From Sipunculus nudus (Eukaryota > Annelida > Sipuncula > Golfingiida > Sipunculidae), in assembly GCA_026874595.1 (NCBI GenBank), contig CM049317.1, positions 15,184,882-15,248,881 on the forward strand: a stretch of 64,000 nucleotides of DNA, in the 5' to 3' direction. Shown here piece by piece: positions 36,303-48,934 of this stretch. Every line of letters starts with the position of its first letter. The first letter of the stretch is position 1. The notes beneath the pieces are model-generated. The model was not told where the DNA came from and did not search any database. It saw only the letters and a program-made list of their open reading frames with translations. Both the position numbers and the translations under genes were made by a program.

Positions 36303-36867
36303 CTCTTTATGAGTTCAGGAACATCCTCTATCACAAGCATCGTTATTCTATAAAGGTCACTGAAAGGTCATTGAGTGTAGAATTTTAAATGACTTCCTGT
36401 GCGTCTCGTAATAAAGCTCACTCATAGTTTAAATATAGCAGGTGTGTTTTTTTCTTCCTCTGTTGGAGCCTCTGGAGTTTTACTGCTATTGATAATAGGA
36501 ATATTAACAGGAACCATCCAGTAATTTTATAGTGTTTACACTTCTTTCTTGCTCTCTGCCTGTAATTTCAAACCAGGAAGCCATCTGCAAATTATGGCTT
36601 GCTGGTACATGTACATGTGTTAGTTCTTAGAGGAGTGATTCTGAACCTAGTCTACAATTAGGACTTCAGTGTTCCCCCTATGCCTGCATGTTTAGATATA
36701 TTTATCAAGGTATTGGTTTGAACTATCAACCTATTCTTGTTTAATCTAAATAGGTGTGTTCGCACTTTGTGTGGCACCTACTCCAAGTCTTCACTATTCT
36801 ATATGTAGACTTGCTGCATTTGGTTTATGGTAGAAAAGCCATATCATAAGTCCCATTATCACCATAA
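36303..36867. other. Non-coding spacer
   Basis: Nothing recognised between the family G end and the first family B element. Confidence 0.45.
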
Positions 36868-37703
36868 TTGTATCTGCCCAAACAAAGTTTTGCGGGTACT
36901 ATGTCTGAAACTTTACATGATTATTGGGTCACGTGTGAACTGGAGCCAAAATATTGTGCGTTGACCTCTGACATTTCCTCTCTCCAGTGCGTCCATCTGT
37001 GCGTCTGTTTTGACACATTAACCCACATATCATAGGACTCGTTTGACCAATAAGGAAAAAATTTCACACAAATATAGCCCTTAGATAGCTTTATAATATA
37101 CTTTAAAAATGGTGGCACCACCTGCAACCATTTTTGCACAGTGTCCATCTGTTCATCTGCCTTGGGATAAAATCTATCATATCTCTGCAGTGAATGGACT
37201 TATCCACCTGAAATTTTGCATGTGTATTCATCCTGGAAAGCTTTCTTGATTTTATGACAGGTGGCACCACCTACATTCATTTTCAGGCTGCAGACATCCA
37301 GGCTTATATCTCAGGACGGGTTTGATGTATCCTCCTGAAATTTTGCATGTATATAGATCTCACATAGCTCTTTATCATACACAAAACTGGTGGCACCACC
37401 TGCAACCATTTTTGCACAGCGTCCATCTGTTTGTCTGCCTTGGGATAAAAGCACTCGTATCTCCGTAGTAGTTTGACTTATCTGCCTAAAATTTTGGAAT
37501 TGTATACAACTGGGATAATTTTCTGGATCATATGGCAGGTGGCGCCATCTACATACACAGTTCGGCTGCAGACGTTCATGCTAATATGCAACACACCAGT
37601 CTCTCTATTTCCCCTTGCCACTCAATCCATGCCTCACTTCACCCGCCCCCCTCTGGTTTCGGCGGATACACAAAGTCTCTTGTCGACTACCCGTATTCTA
37701 GTT
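36868..37703 (+). mobile_element. Family B hairpin-headed repeat, copy 1 (short, diverged)
   Basis: The head hairpin GTATCTGCCCAAAC / GTTTTGCGGGTAC has a 3-nt loop and is diverged. The modules contain TGGTGGCACCACCTGCAACC and CATCTGTTTGTCTGCC. The 3' end GGCGGATACACAAAGTC...CCCGTATTCTAGTTT is well kept. It is shorter than copy 2 because it has fewer modules. The GGTGGCGCCACC palindrome is mostly decayed here (GGTGGCACCACC). Confidence 0.75.
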
Positions 37704-38440
37704 TAATTTTGGTTTATTGTGGTAAAATATTTGTTTTAATTTATAGAAAATCAGAAATTTATTACTTAGGTAATAATTGAATCAAGAGTTAAATCAAAGG
37801 TATTTATTCAATTAATTAAATATATTTGTAGGCCTTTACAATTCGTATGCCTAGTAGATATACCTCTCTGACAGAATATATGATATTTGCTATAAATAAT
37901 CAAATTAAGAATAAAAAAGAGAGGCAACCAGAAGCTGAACTATAATGGAGAATTGGATACAGAGGGTATGACCTTGGGAATTAGGTCAAGGTCACAAATA
38001 AATATCAGGTGTAAATCTGTGATCTACTACTGGTATTGTGCCAAATTTGATCAGCCATTGAAAATCAGCCATATGGAGATCTAGTGCAAACAGAACATGA
38101 CAGAAGACGAAAAAGAAAAGAAATTGTTTGAAATTAATGCTTTTGAACTTTTGACCTTTTATGAGACCTAAGAAGATTTACCCACAAACTATTTTGTGAA
38201 TCAGATATGGATATAGAAAGAAACTCATCAGCCCCTTTAAGCCTCTCCTACCTACCGGGGGGGGGGGGGGGGGGGGCATAGTTATCAAATTTAATCAAAG
38301 ACTGTTGGAACACAGGCCTGGTTACTACAGGCTGTAGCCAGTGGCTGCGGCAGCCTCTCAAGTTTACAGAGGTTAATTTTAAAGGTGCCATCAGTGCTGT
38401 TGCACTGTGGTGTCAGTAACAGATGAATTTAGGAATATAA
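37704..38440. other. Non-coding spacer with 20-base poly-G
   Basis: No gene recognised. A pure run of 20 G occupies 38257-38276, a likely quadruplex-former or assembly weak spot. Confidence 0.5.
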
Positions 38441-40280
38441 TTGTATCCGCCAAAACAGAGTTTTGCGGATACTATGTTTTCAGCTGGCCGCCGCCGCCGC
38501 CGCCGCCGCCGCGGCCGCCGCGTAGGTGTCCGGAGAACTCCTCCGTAACCGCTGGGCGGAATTTTCCGAAACCCGGGATTATGTTCGGGTCACATGTGAA
38601 CTGCTGCGCCCCGATTGTGTTTTGACCTCTGACCTTTCCTTTGCGCTCTGCGTCCGTTTGTGCGTCTGTTTCCACACATAAACCCACATATCTCGGGAAC
38701 CGTTTGACCGATCAGGAAAATTTTTTTGCACAAATGTAGCCCTCGGAGAGCTTTATAACATACACCAAAAATGGTGGCGCCACCTGCAACCATGTTTGCT
38801 CAGTGTCCGTCTGTTCATCTGCCTTGGGTTAAAATCACTCATATCTCTGCAGTGACTTGACTAATTCACCTGAAATTGGGCATGCGTAAACATCCTGGAT
38901 AGCTTTTCTGATTTTATGACAGGTGGCGCCACCTACATTCACGTTTACGCTGCAGACATCCAAGCTCATATCTCTGGAACCGTTTGACCAATCAGGAAAA
39001 TTCTTTTGCACAAATGTAGCCCTTGGAGAGCTTTATAACATACACCAAAAATGGTGGCGCCACCTGCAACCATGTTTGCACAGTGTCCATCTGTTCGTCT
39101 GCCTTGGGTTAAAATCACTCATATCTCTGCAGTGACTTGACTAATTCACCTGAAATTGGGCATGCGTATACATCCTGGATAGCTTTTCTGATTTTATGAC
39201 AGGTGGCGCCACCTACATTCATGTTTATGCTGCAGACATCAAAGCTCATATCTCGGGAACCGTTTGACCGATCAGGAAAATTCTTTTGCACAAATGTAGC
39301 CCTAGGAGAGCTTTATAACATACACCAAAAATGGTGGCGCTACCTGCAACCATGTTTGCACAGTGTCCATCTGTTTGTCTGCCTTCGGTTAAAATCACTC
39401 ATATCTCTGCAGTGACTTGACTAATTCACCTGAAATTTGGCATGCGTATACATCCTGGATAGCTTTTCTGATTTTATGACAGGTTGCGCCACCTACATTC
39501 ACGTTTACGCTGCAGACATCCAAGCTCATATCTCAGGAACCGTTTGACCGATCAGGAAAATTGTTTTGCACAAATGTAGCCCTTGGAGAGCTTTATAACA
39601 TACACCAAAAATGGTGGCACCACCTGCAACCATGTTTGCACAGTGTCCATCTGTTCGTCTGCCTTGGGTTAAAATCACTCATATCTCTGCAGTGGTTTGA
39701 CTAATTCACCTGAAATTCGGCATGCTTATACATCCTGGATAGCTTTTCTGATTTTATGACAGGTGGCGCCACCTACATTCACGTTTACACTGCAGACATC
39801 CAAGCTCATATCTAGGGAACAGTTTGACCGATTGGGCCAAAATTTTGCATGTGTATAAATCTCACATAGCTCTTTATCATACGCAAAACTGGTGGCGCCA
39901 CCTGCAGCCATGTTTGCACAGCTCCCATCTGTTTGTCTGCCATGGGATAAAATCACTCATATCTCGGCAGTGGTTTGACATATCTGCCTAAAATTTTGCA
40001 AGTTTATACATCCCCGACAGCTCTCTTGATTTTATGACAGGTGGCGCCACCTGCATTCTAGTTTATGCAGCAGATATCCAAGCTCATATCTTGGGAACCG
40101 TTTGACCAATTGGGCCAAAGTTTTGCATGTGTATAGAGCTTTCTGGATTTTTTGGTAGGTAGCGCAACCTACATACACAATTTGGCTGCAGACATCCATG
40201 CTAATATGCAACACTTCACCCGTTCCACTCTGATTTAGGCGGATACAAGTAGTCGCTTGTCGACTACCCGTATTCTAGTT
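38441..40280 (+). mobile_element. Family B hairpin-headed repeat, copy 2 (full, 280-bp modules)
   Basis: Head hairpin GTATCCGCCAAAAC (38443-38456), loop AGA, GTTTTGCGGATAC (38460-38472). Modules of 280 bp repeat about five times (palindrome copies near 38921, 39201, 39481, 39761, 40041). Each half-module centres on GGTGGCGCCACC or a mutated version. The 3' end has GGCGGATAC, inverted to the head arm, then a TAGTCG-CTTGT-CGACTA hairpin and CCCGTATTCTAGTT. A CTAG end shortly after a hairpin resembles a Helitron-type terminus. Frames of 60-76 codons repeat with the modules and are not genes. Confidence 0.82.
38486..38522. repeat. GCC trinucleotide microsatellite
   Basis: About 12 GCC-type triplets with one interruption (GCGGCC) inside the family B copy. 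The corresponding site in copy 3 (about 51318) is a short CCGCCGTGGCGGCG, so the run expanded in this copy. Confidence 0.9.
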
Positions 40281-41420
40281 ACACTTCAGTGATGGGCTAT
40301 TAATGTCACCAACACAGGTCCTCTGTCACTGGCTTCACATTAATTTGTCTCTACTCAAAATTTACCCTGCAGGTGTGCTGCAGTCACTGAAATTACAAGG
40401 GTCCTCATGTCAGAGGCCTTTATTGTTTGATTGATAGTCTTTAATTCCTCTAATGATGAAGATATACAATCAATATATACAGGCATGCAAGCATATATAT
40501 ATATATATATAATTACTTTAATTGTATTATTTATAAAATTATTTATTTGTATTATTTATATAAATAATAATTTTTTAAATATTGTTAATCATATTTATTT
40601 ATATATATGTATATATATATTTTTATGTATATATATAAATATATAATTTTTTTTTTCAATTCCTTTATTATACACAAGGTAACTTTGTTGACCTTTTCTT
40701 TGTAATCATCAACATTCAGTTGGGAATCATGGTTTGATTACCTGTGTCTATTTTTGGAGGGAGGCCGTGCCACAAGAAGCTCTAGACCTCAAGATTAATA
40801 AGCCATCAGACGATGCAAGGCATGACTGGAAGCCTTAACAATGGGATTCTCGTTTTGACGGATTTATTTACAGTCTGCATCACAAAACTCCACCTGAGTG
40901 GATTACTTGTAGCGACTTTAGACACCTCAGGCAACCTAACAGGAATAGAATAATGCAGTGGTATATATGGAACATGGATGATATTGGGGAAAAGGGACTC
41001 AGAAAAGGATTCGGTTGATCTAATTTTACTCAAGTAGGTTAGGGCTGAAATAGGCTGCAAATTTTGGACTCAAATACTGGATCATACCTTACTTGGATTC
41101 AAGTATGCTTTACAACAACTGTAGTGCAAAAGGGAACTTATATTTAAAATTATAAATTACAAGACACATTGAACATTATTTATATCTGTATATAGTATTT
41201 AGGACTGGAGATTTTTCACTTGAGTACTCAGTGTTCCTTTCTGCTCTCAGTAGATCAGATGGTATGGTCATACTAATTATACTAGCATATGGTGAAGCCA
41301 CTCAGCTTCACAGCCCTATTATAAACTGACCCAGCGTCCTGTAGTATGAACATTACATTCACTAGACTACTGTTATGAATTATAGGGAGAGGACACTGTC
41401 CTTGCTTTCTAGTTGTTATT
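40281..41420. other. Non-coding spacer with AT microsatellites
   Basis: TA dinucleotide runs lie at about 40493-40510 and 40598-40650 within AT-rich DNA. Open frames of 71 and 84 codons (40431, 40806) show no supporting features. Confidence 0.5.
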
Positions 41421-44400
41421 TAACATGGACTGGCTACTGTCCTAGATGTCCTACAGCCCTGTAGCATGGACTGGCTACAAACCAGGATGACCTACTGTAC
41501 TGTAGCATGGACTGGCTACAAACCAGGATGTCCTACTGTCCTGTAGCATGGACTGGCTACTGTCCTAGATGTCCTACTGTCCTGTAGCATGGACTGGCTA
41601 CTGTCCTAGCTATCCTACTGTCCTGTAGCATGGACTGGCTACTGTCCTAGCTATCCTACTGTCCTGTAGCATGGACTGGCTTCTGTCCTAGCTATCCTAC
41701 TGTCCTGTAGCATGGACTGGCTACTGTCCTGGATGTCCTTCTGTCCTGTAGCATAGACTGGCTACTGTCCTGGATGTCCTACTGTCCTGTAGCATGGACT
41801 AGTACTGTCCTGGATGTCCTACTGTCCTGTAGCATGGACTGGCTACTGTCCTGGATGTCCTTCTGTCCTGTAGCATGGACTGGCTACTGTCCTGGATGTC
41901 CTACTGTCCTGTAGCATGGACTGGCTACTGTCCTGGATGTCCTACTGTCCTGTAGCATGGACTGGCTACTGTCCTTGATGTCCTACTGTCCTGAAGCATG
42001 GATTGGCTTCTGTCCTGGATGTCCTACTGTCCTGTAGCATAGATTGGCTTCTGTCCTGGATGTCCTACTGTCCTGTAGCATGGATTGGCTACTGTCCTGG
42101 ATGTCCTACTGTCCTGTAGCATGGACTGGCTACTGTCCTGGATGTCTTACTGTCCTGAAGCATGGACTGGCTACTGTCCTAGCTGTCCCACTGTCCTGTA
42201 GCATGGACTGGCTACTGTCCTGAATGTCTTGCTGTCCTCTAGCATGGACTTGCTACTGTCCTGGATGTCTTGCTGTCCTGTAGCATGGACTGGCTACTGT
42301 CCTGGATGTCCTTCTGTCCTGTAGCATGGACTGGCTACTGTCCTGGATGTCCTACTGCCCTGAAGCACAGACTGGCTACTGTCCTTGATGTCCTACTGTC
42401 CTGAAGCATGGATTGGCTTCTGTCCTGGATGTCCTACTGTCCTGTAGCATAGATTGGCTTCTGTCCTGGATGTCCTACTGTCCTATAGCATGAATTGGCT
42501 ACTGTCCTGGATGTCCTACTGTCCTGTAGCATGGACTGGCTACTGTCCTGGATGTCCTACTGTCCTGAAGCATGGACAGGCTACTGTCCTAGATGTCCCA
42601 CTGTCCTGTAGCATGGACTGGCTTCTGTCCTGGATGTCCTTCTGTCCTGTAGCATGGACTGGCTACTGTCCTGAATGTCTTGCTGTCCTGTAGCATGGAC
42701 TTGCTACTGTCCTGGATGTCCTACTGTACTGAAGCATGGACAGGCTACTGTCCTAGATGTTTCACTGTCCTGTAGCATGGACTGGCTACTGTCCTAAATA
42801 TCTTGCTGTCCTGTAGCATGGACTGGCTACTGTCCTGGATGTCCTTCTGTCCTGTAGCATGGACAGGCTATTGTCCAAGATGTTTCACTGTCCTGTAGCA
42901 TGGACTGGCTACTGTCCTGAATGTCTTGCTGTCCTGTAGCATGGACTGGCTACTGTCCTAAATATCTTGCTGTCCTGTAGCATGAATTGGCTACTGTCCT
43001 GGTTGTCCTACTGTCCTGTAGCATGGACTGGCTACTGTCCTGGATGTCCTACTGTCCTGTAGCATGGACTGGCTACTGTCCTGGATGTCTTACTGTCCTG
43101 AAGCATGGACTGGCTACTGTCCTAGCTGTCCCACTGTCCTGTAGCATGGACTGGCTACTGTCCTGAATGTCTTGCTGTCCTGTAGCATGGACTTGCTACT
43201 GTCCTGGATGTCTTGCTGTCCTGTAGCATGGACTGGCTACTGTCCTGGATGTCCTTCTGTCCTGTAGCATGGACTGGCTACTGTCCTGGATGTCCTACTG
43301 TCCTGAAGCACAGACTGGCTACTGTCCTTGATGTCCTACTGTCCTGAAGCATGGATTGGCTTCTGTCCTGGATGTCCTACTGTCCTGTAGCATAGATTGG
43401 CTTCTGTCCTGGATGTCCTACTGTCCTATAGCATGAATTGGCTACTGTCCTGGATGTCCTACTGTCCTGTAGCATGGACTGGCTACTGTCCTGGATGTCC
43501 TACTGTCCTGAAGCATGGACAGGCTACTGTCCTAGATGTCCCACTGTCCTGTAGCATGGACTGGCTTCTGTCCTGGATGTCCTTCTGTCCTGTAGCATGG
43601 ACTGGCTACTGTCCTGAATGTCTTGCTGTCCTGTAGCATGGACTTGCTACTGTCCTGGATGTCCTACTGTACTGAAGCATGGACAGGCTACTGTCCTAGA
43701 TGTTTCACTGTCCTGTAGCATGGACTGGCTACTGTCCTAAATATCTTGCTGTCCTGTAGCATGGACTGGCTACTGTCCTGGATGTCCTTCTGTCCTGTAG
43801 CATGGACAGGCTATTGTCCAAGATGTTTCACTGTCCTGTAGCATGGACTGGCTACTGTCCTGAATGTCTTGCTGTCCTGTAGCATGGACTGGGTACTGTC
43901 CTGGATGTCCTACTGTCCTGTAGCATGGACTGGCTACTGTCCTGGATGTCCTACTGTCCTGTAGCATGGACTGGCTACTGTCCTGGATGTCCTACTGTCC
44001 TGTAGCATGGACTGGCTACTGTCCTGGATTTCCTTCTGTCCTGTAGCATGGACTGGCTACTGTCCTGGATGTCCTACTGTCCTGTAGCACAGATTGGCTT
44101 CTGTCCTGGATGTCCTACTGTCCTGTAGCATGGATTGTCTACTGTCCTAGATGTCCCACTGTCCTGAAGCATGGACTGGCTACTGTCCTGAATGTCTTAC
44201 TGTCCTGTAGCATGGACTGGCTACTGTCCTGGATGTCCTACTGTCCTGTAGCATGGACTGGGTACTGTCCTGGATGTCCTACTGTCCTGTAGCATGGACT
44301 GGCTACTGTCCTGGATGTCCTACTGTCCTGTAGCATGGACTGGCTACTGTCCTGGATGTCCTACTGTCCTGTAGCATGGACTGGCTACTGTCCTGGATTT

Positions 44401-46922
44401 CCTTCTGTCCTGTAGCATGGACTGGCTACTGTCCTGGATGTCCTACTGTCCTGTAGCACAGATTGGCTTCTGTCCTGGATGTCCTACTGTCCTGTAGCAT
44501 GGATTGTCTACTGTCCTAGATGTCCCACTGTCCTGAAGCATGGACTGGCTACTGTCCTGAATGTCTTGCTGTCCTCTAGCATGGACTTGCTACTGTCCTG
44601 GATGTCCTACTGTCCTGTAGCATGGACTGGCTACTGTCCTAGATGTCCCACTGTCCTGAAGCATGGACTGGCTACTGTCCTGAATGTCTTGCTGTCCTCT
44701 AGCATGGACTTGCTACTGTCCTGGATGTCCTTCTGTCCTGTAGCATGGACTTGCTACTGTCCTGGATGTCCTTCTGTCCTGTAGCATGGACTGGCTACTG
44801 TCCTGAATGTCTTGCTGTCCTGTAGCATGGACTGGCTACTGTCCTGGATGTCCTACTGTCCTGTAGCATGGACTGGCTACTGTCCTGGATGTCCTACTGT
44901 CCTGTAGCATGGACTGGCTACTGTCCTGGATGTCCTACTGTCCTGTAGCATGGACTGGCTACTGTCCTGGATGTCCTACTGTCCTGAAGCATGGACTGGC
45001 TACTGTCCTGGATTTCCTTCTGTCCTGTAGCATGGACTGGCTACTGTCCTGGATGTCCTACTGTCCTGTAGCACAGATTGGCTTCTGTCCTGGATGTCCT
45101 ACTGTCCTGTAGCATGGATTGTCTACTGTCCTAGATGTCCCACTGTCCTGAAGCATGGACTGGCTACTGTCCTGAATGTCTTGCTGTCCTCTAGCATGGA
45201 CTTGCTACTGTCCTGGATGTCCCACTGTCCTGTAGCATGGACTGGCTACTGTCCTGAATGTCTTGCTGTCCTGTAGCATGGACTGGCTACTGTCCTGGAT
45301 GTCCTTCTGTCCTGTAGCATGGACAGGCCACTGTCCTGAATGTCTTGCTGTCCTGTAGCATGGACTGGCTACTGTCCTGGATGTCCTTCTGTCCTGTAGC
45401 ATGGACAGGCCACTGTCCTGAATGTCCTACTGTCCTGTAGCATGGACTGGCTACTGTCCTGGATGTCCTTCTGTCCTGTAGCATGGACTGGCTACTGTCC
45501 TGAATCTCTTGCTGTCCTGTAGCATGGACTTGCTACTGTCCTGGATGTCCCACTGTCCTGTAGCATGGACAGGCTACTGTCCTGAATGTCTTGCTGTCCT
45601 GTAGCATGGACTGGCTTCTGTCCTGGATGTCCTTCTGTCCTCTAGCATGGACAGGCCACTGTCCTGAATGTCTTGCTGTCCTGTAGCATGGACTGGCTAT
45701 TGTCCTGGATGTCCTTCTGTCCTGTAGCATGGACAGGCCACTGTCCTGAATATCTTGCTGTCCTGTAGCATGGACTGGCTACTGTCCTGGATGTCCTACT
45801 GTCCTGTAGCACAGATTGGCTTCTGTCCTGGATGTCCTACTGTCCTGTAGCGTGGATTGGCTACTGTCCTAGATGTCCCACTGTCCTGAAGCATGGACTG
45901 GCTACTGTCCTGGATGTCCCACTGTCCTGTAGCATGGACTGGCTACTGTCCTGAATGTCTTGCTGTCCTGTAGCATGGACTGGCTACTGTCCTGGATGTC
46001 CTTCTGTCCTGTAGCATGGACAGGCCACTGTCCTGAATGTCTTGCTGTCCTGTAGCATGGACTAGTACTGTCCTGGATGTCCCACTGTCCTGTAGCATGG
46101 ACTAGCTACTGTCCTGGATGTCCTACTGTCCTGTAGCATGGACAGGCCACTGTCCTGAATGTCTTGCTGTCCTGTAGCATGGACTGGCTACTGTCCTGGA
46201 TGTCCTACTGTCCTGTAGCATGGACAGGCCACTGTCCTGAATGACTTGCTGTCCTGTAGCATGGACTGGCTACTGTCCTGGATGTCCTACTGTCCTGTAG
46301 CACAGATTGGCTTCTGTCCTGGATGTCCTACTGTCCTGTAGCATGGATTGGCTACTGTCCTAGATGTCCCACTGTCCTGTAGCATGGACTAGTACTGTCC
46401 TGAATGTCTTGCTGTCCTGTAGCATGGACTTGCTACTGTCCTGGATGTCCTTCTGTCCTGTAGCATGGACAGGCCACTGTCCTAGATGTCCCACTGTCCT
46501 GTAGCATGGACTGGCTATTGTCCTGGATGTCCTTCTGTCCTGTAGCATGGACAGGCCACTGTCCTGAATGTCTTGCTGTCCTGTAGCATGGACTTGCTAC
46601 TGTCCTGGATGTCCTACTGTCCTGTAGCATGGACTGGCTACTGTCCTGAATGTCTTGCTGTCCTGTAGCATGGACTGGCTACTGTCCTGGATGTCCTTCT
46701 GTCCTGTAGCATGGACTGGCTACTGTCCTGGATGTCCTTCTGTCCTGTAGCATAGACTGGCTACTGTCCTGAATGTCTTGCTGTCCTGTAGCATGGACTG
46801 GCTACTGTCCTGGATGTCCTACTGTCCTGTAGCATGGACTGGCTACTGTCCTGGATGTCCTTCTGTCCTGTAGCATGGACTGGCTACTCTCCTCGATGTC
46901 CTACTGAATCTTAGCATGGATA
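41421..46922. repeat. 41-bp satellite, about 134 copies, with higher-order repeats
   Basis: The unit contains CTGTCCTGTAGCATGGACTG followed by GCTACTGTCC and TGGATGTCCTA, 41 bp. Ordered variants (GAAGCATGG, AGCACAGATTGGCTTC, GAATGTCTTGC, AGACTAGTACTG) repeat as blocks. The segment around 42454-42693 recurs exactly 943 bp (23 units) later, and blocks starting at 44110, 44479 and 45094 are 369 bp (9 units) and 615 bp (15 units) apart. The many frames of 60-101 codons on both strands are satellite translations. Confidence 0.97.
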
Positions 46923-48851
46923 GGATGAAGAGTTACTAAATAATAATATTTATAGATAGTATTTATATAGGGCCAATTCTCTGATTAGCCAGACTCGCAG
47001 CACAATTCACACATTCCCACTTACAGGACACAATTTCATTGAAACCTAATTCCTGTGCCCTTCCCTTAGCCCACTTTCTTTTCCCCTTCTTTTGCATGTT
47101 CATCTGTTGTAACTGACTTAAGAAAACTAATTATACATATTAATGACCAAAAGCTGGCGGAAAGACTCTAAATTGGTTTTAAATAATATTAGAATCAGAG
47201 ATTTTCTTAGTGAAGTAGAAAGTGATTTCCAGACTTTTGAGGCCATGATATGGAGGGAACATCCACTGACTTTCATATTACACTATTGTACCTTAAGAAG
47301 ATTTCTGCCAGCTTAATGCAGCATATATAAAGGCATATTCATGTATGATAGGTTATTAATTTTAATCTGCTGTAACTTCTCCAACCTGTGCTTGTAAGAC
47401 CTGGGATCTAGTAGGCATCCTTACAGTATAACAAGTCTTGTCATTAACTGAATTATTTAACATCCAGGCGTCTATATGGTCTAAACCTTTAATTGAAATG
47501 TATCACTGGGAGCTGCATTTAGCTGGACTCTGTTCTGATTCTTAACAATGTATTTTGACAGAGTGCAGTGTTATATCACCATAACAACCACTGTGACCTA
47601 TTATTATTATCTTTGATTGACAGCTGCCATGAGAAATGTTGTGATATTTTTATGGTGACATATGAGAATGCTGGTTGCCACAGCAACCATTATGACCTAT
47701 ACTATAGTTCACTTAGAATGAGATAGAAATCTGTTATCAACACCCCCCCCCCCCCCCAGCACTATAAAAATGTCTCACTTTCTTCATTTTGAACCTAAAA
47801 ATCACTGTAAAACCATGAGCGTGCATATGTGAATAAATATGGAACTCTTCAGGAGCCATCTGGGTTGGGACAGTTACCAGTATATGGTATTTTCATGATA
47901 TCTGACAGCTACAGTAATAATACCGTCAACTTTCTTATTATCATGATATCCTGATATTCATTTTTGTCCATTATTTTGGAGTACAAGCCAGCCCTTGAAG
48001 TGTATATTATGGGGAAACTGGCATCATTAGAGTCTGTCCTGTCCATGTTTACAATAAAATTATTTTCAAGAATCACTTTTATTTTTATAAACCAAATGTA
48101 TTTGAATACCTGCATATGGGTGGAACCGTGAGCTTACGGACTTTGGGATTAGTTGGAAATGTCCAGAAGTAGCAGTATGGATCAAAGAGGACAAAAGCTG
48201 GAGAATTCCAGGAGAAAATAACATTATAAAGAAAGAGCAATAAATAAACATATTTATCCTTTTATTGCATGGAACGAAAATGTCAACATTAAAGTGTCAC
48301 CACTGGATCAAACATTCCTTACGGGTTGCATATTTTGCCATATAAAATGGGGTTGGAATATTTAGCCATGATGGGTATGTAGTTATAGGAAACATGGTGG
48401 AAAGTTCTGACAAGTTTGAAATGAGGATGGAGGCAGGAGTTCCCGGGCCTCAAGCTTGCACACTTCACTTAATGAGTCATCCTGTGGTACTGGCACAATG
48501 GGTTAACCCCTTGTATAAAGTCAAGACTTTAAAGGTGACTCATTAATGCTAATATATATTATTAATAGTACCGCGATATCACTGTATATCATGATACAAT
48601 TTGAATAGTTATCATTACATCAAAAACTCATATCATCCTAACACTAGTCCCCATATGTGTGCATCCACATACATGTGTATGTGCTTGAACTTCTGAAAGT
48701 GTTTATTTGTAGTGGATCAAACAGACTTTCTCACATATACACAGATACCTGTACTGAGGATTTTAAGCTTTAGCTGTGCTTCCATGTATCTGCTGAGCTG
48801 GTCTGCATCCCTAGTCCACACAACATCTTATTCACCTTTAAAAGAATTGTG
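46923..48851. other. Non-coding unique-looking DNA with a poly-C tract
   Basis: No exon recognised. A run of 15 C lies at 47743-47757. Two related blocks around ACCATAACAACCACTGTGAC (about 47578) and GCCACAGCAACCATTATGAC (about 47675) may be old duplicates. Frames at 47909-48251 are unremarkable. Confidence 0.45.
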
Positions 48852-48901
48852 TTTTTAGCTCAGCTGACTGAAAGTCATCTGAGCTATAGCGATCACTCTT
48901 T

Positions 48902-48934
<33 letters not shown>

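Noticed and set aside
38407-38687. Proline- or glycine-run frames over the GCC repeat
   Set aside because: The runs come from the GCC microsatellite expansion inside family B. The matching site in another copy lacks it.
41421-46922. Many frames of 60-101 codons in the 41-bp satellite
   Set aside because: Three units make 123 bp, giving recurring frames on both strands that repeat exactly with the higher-order blocks.
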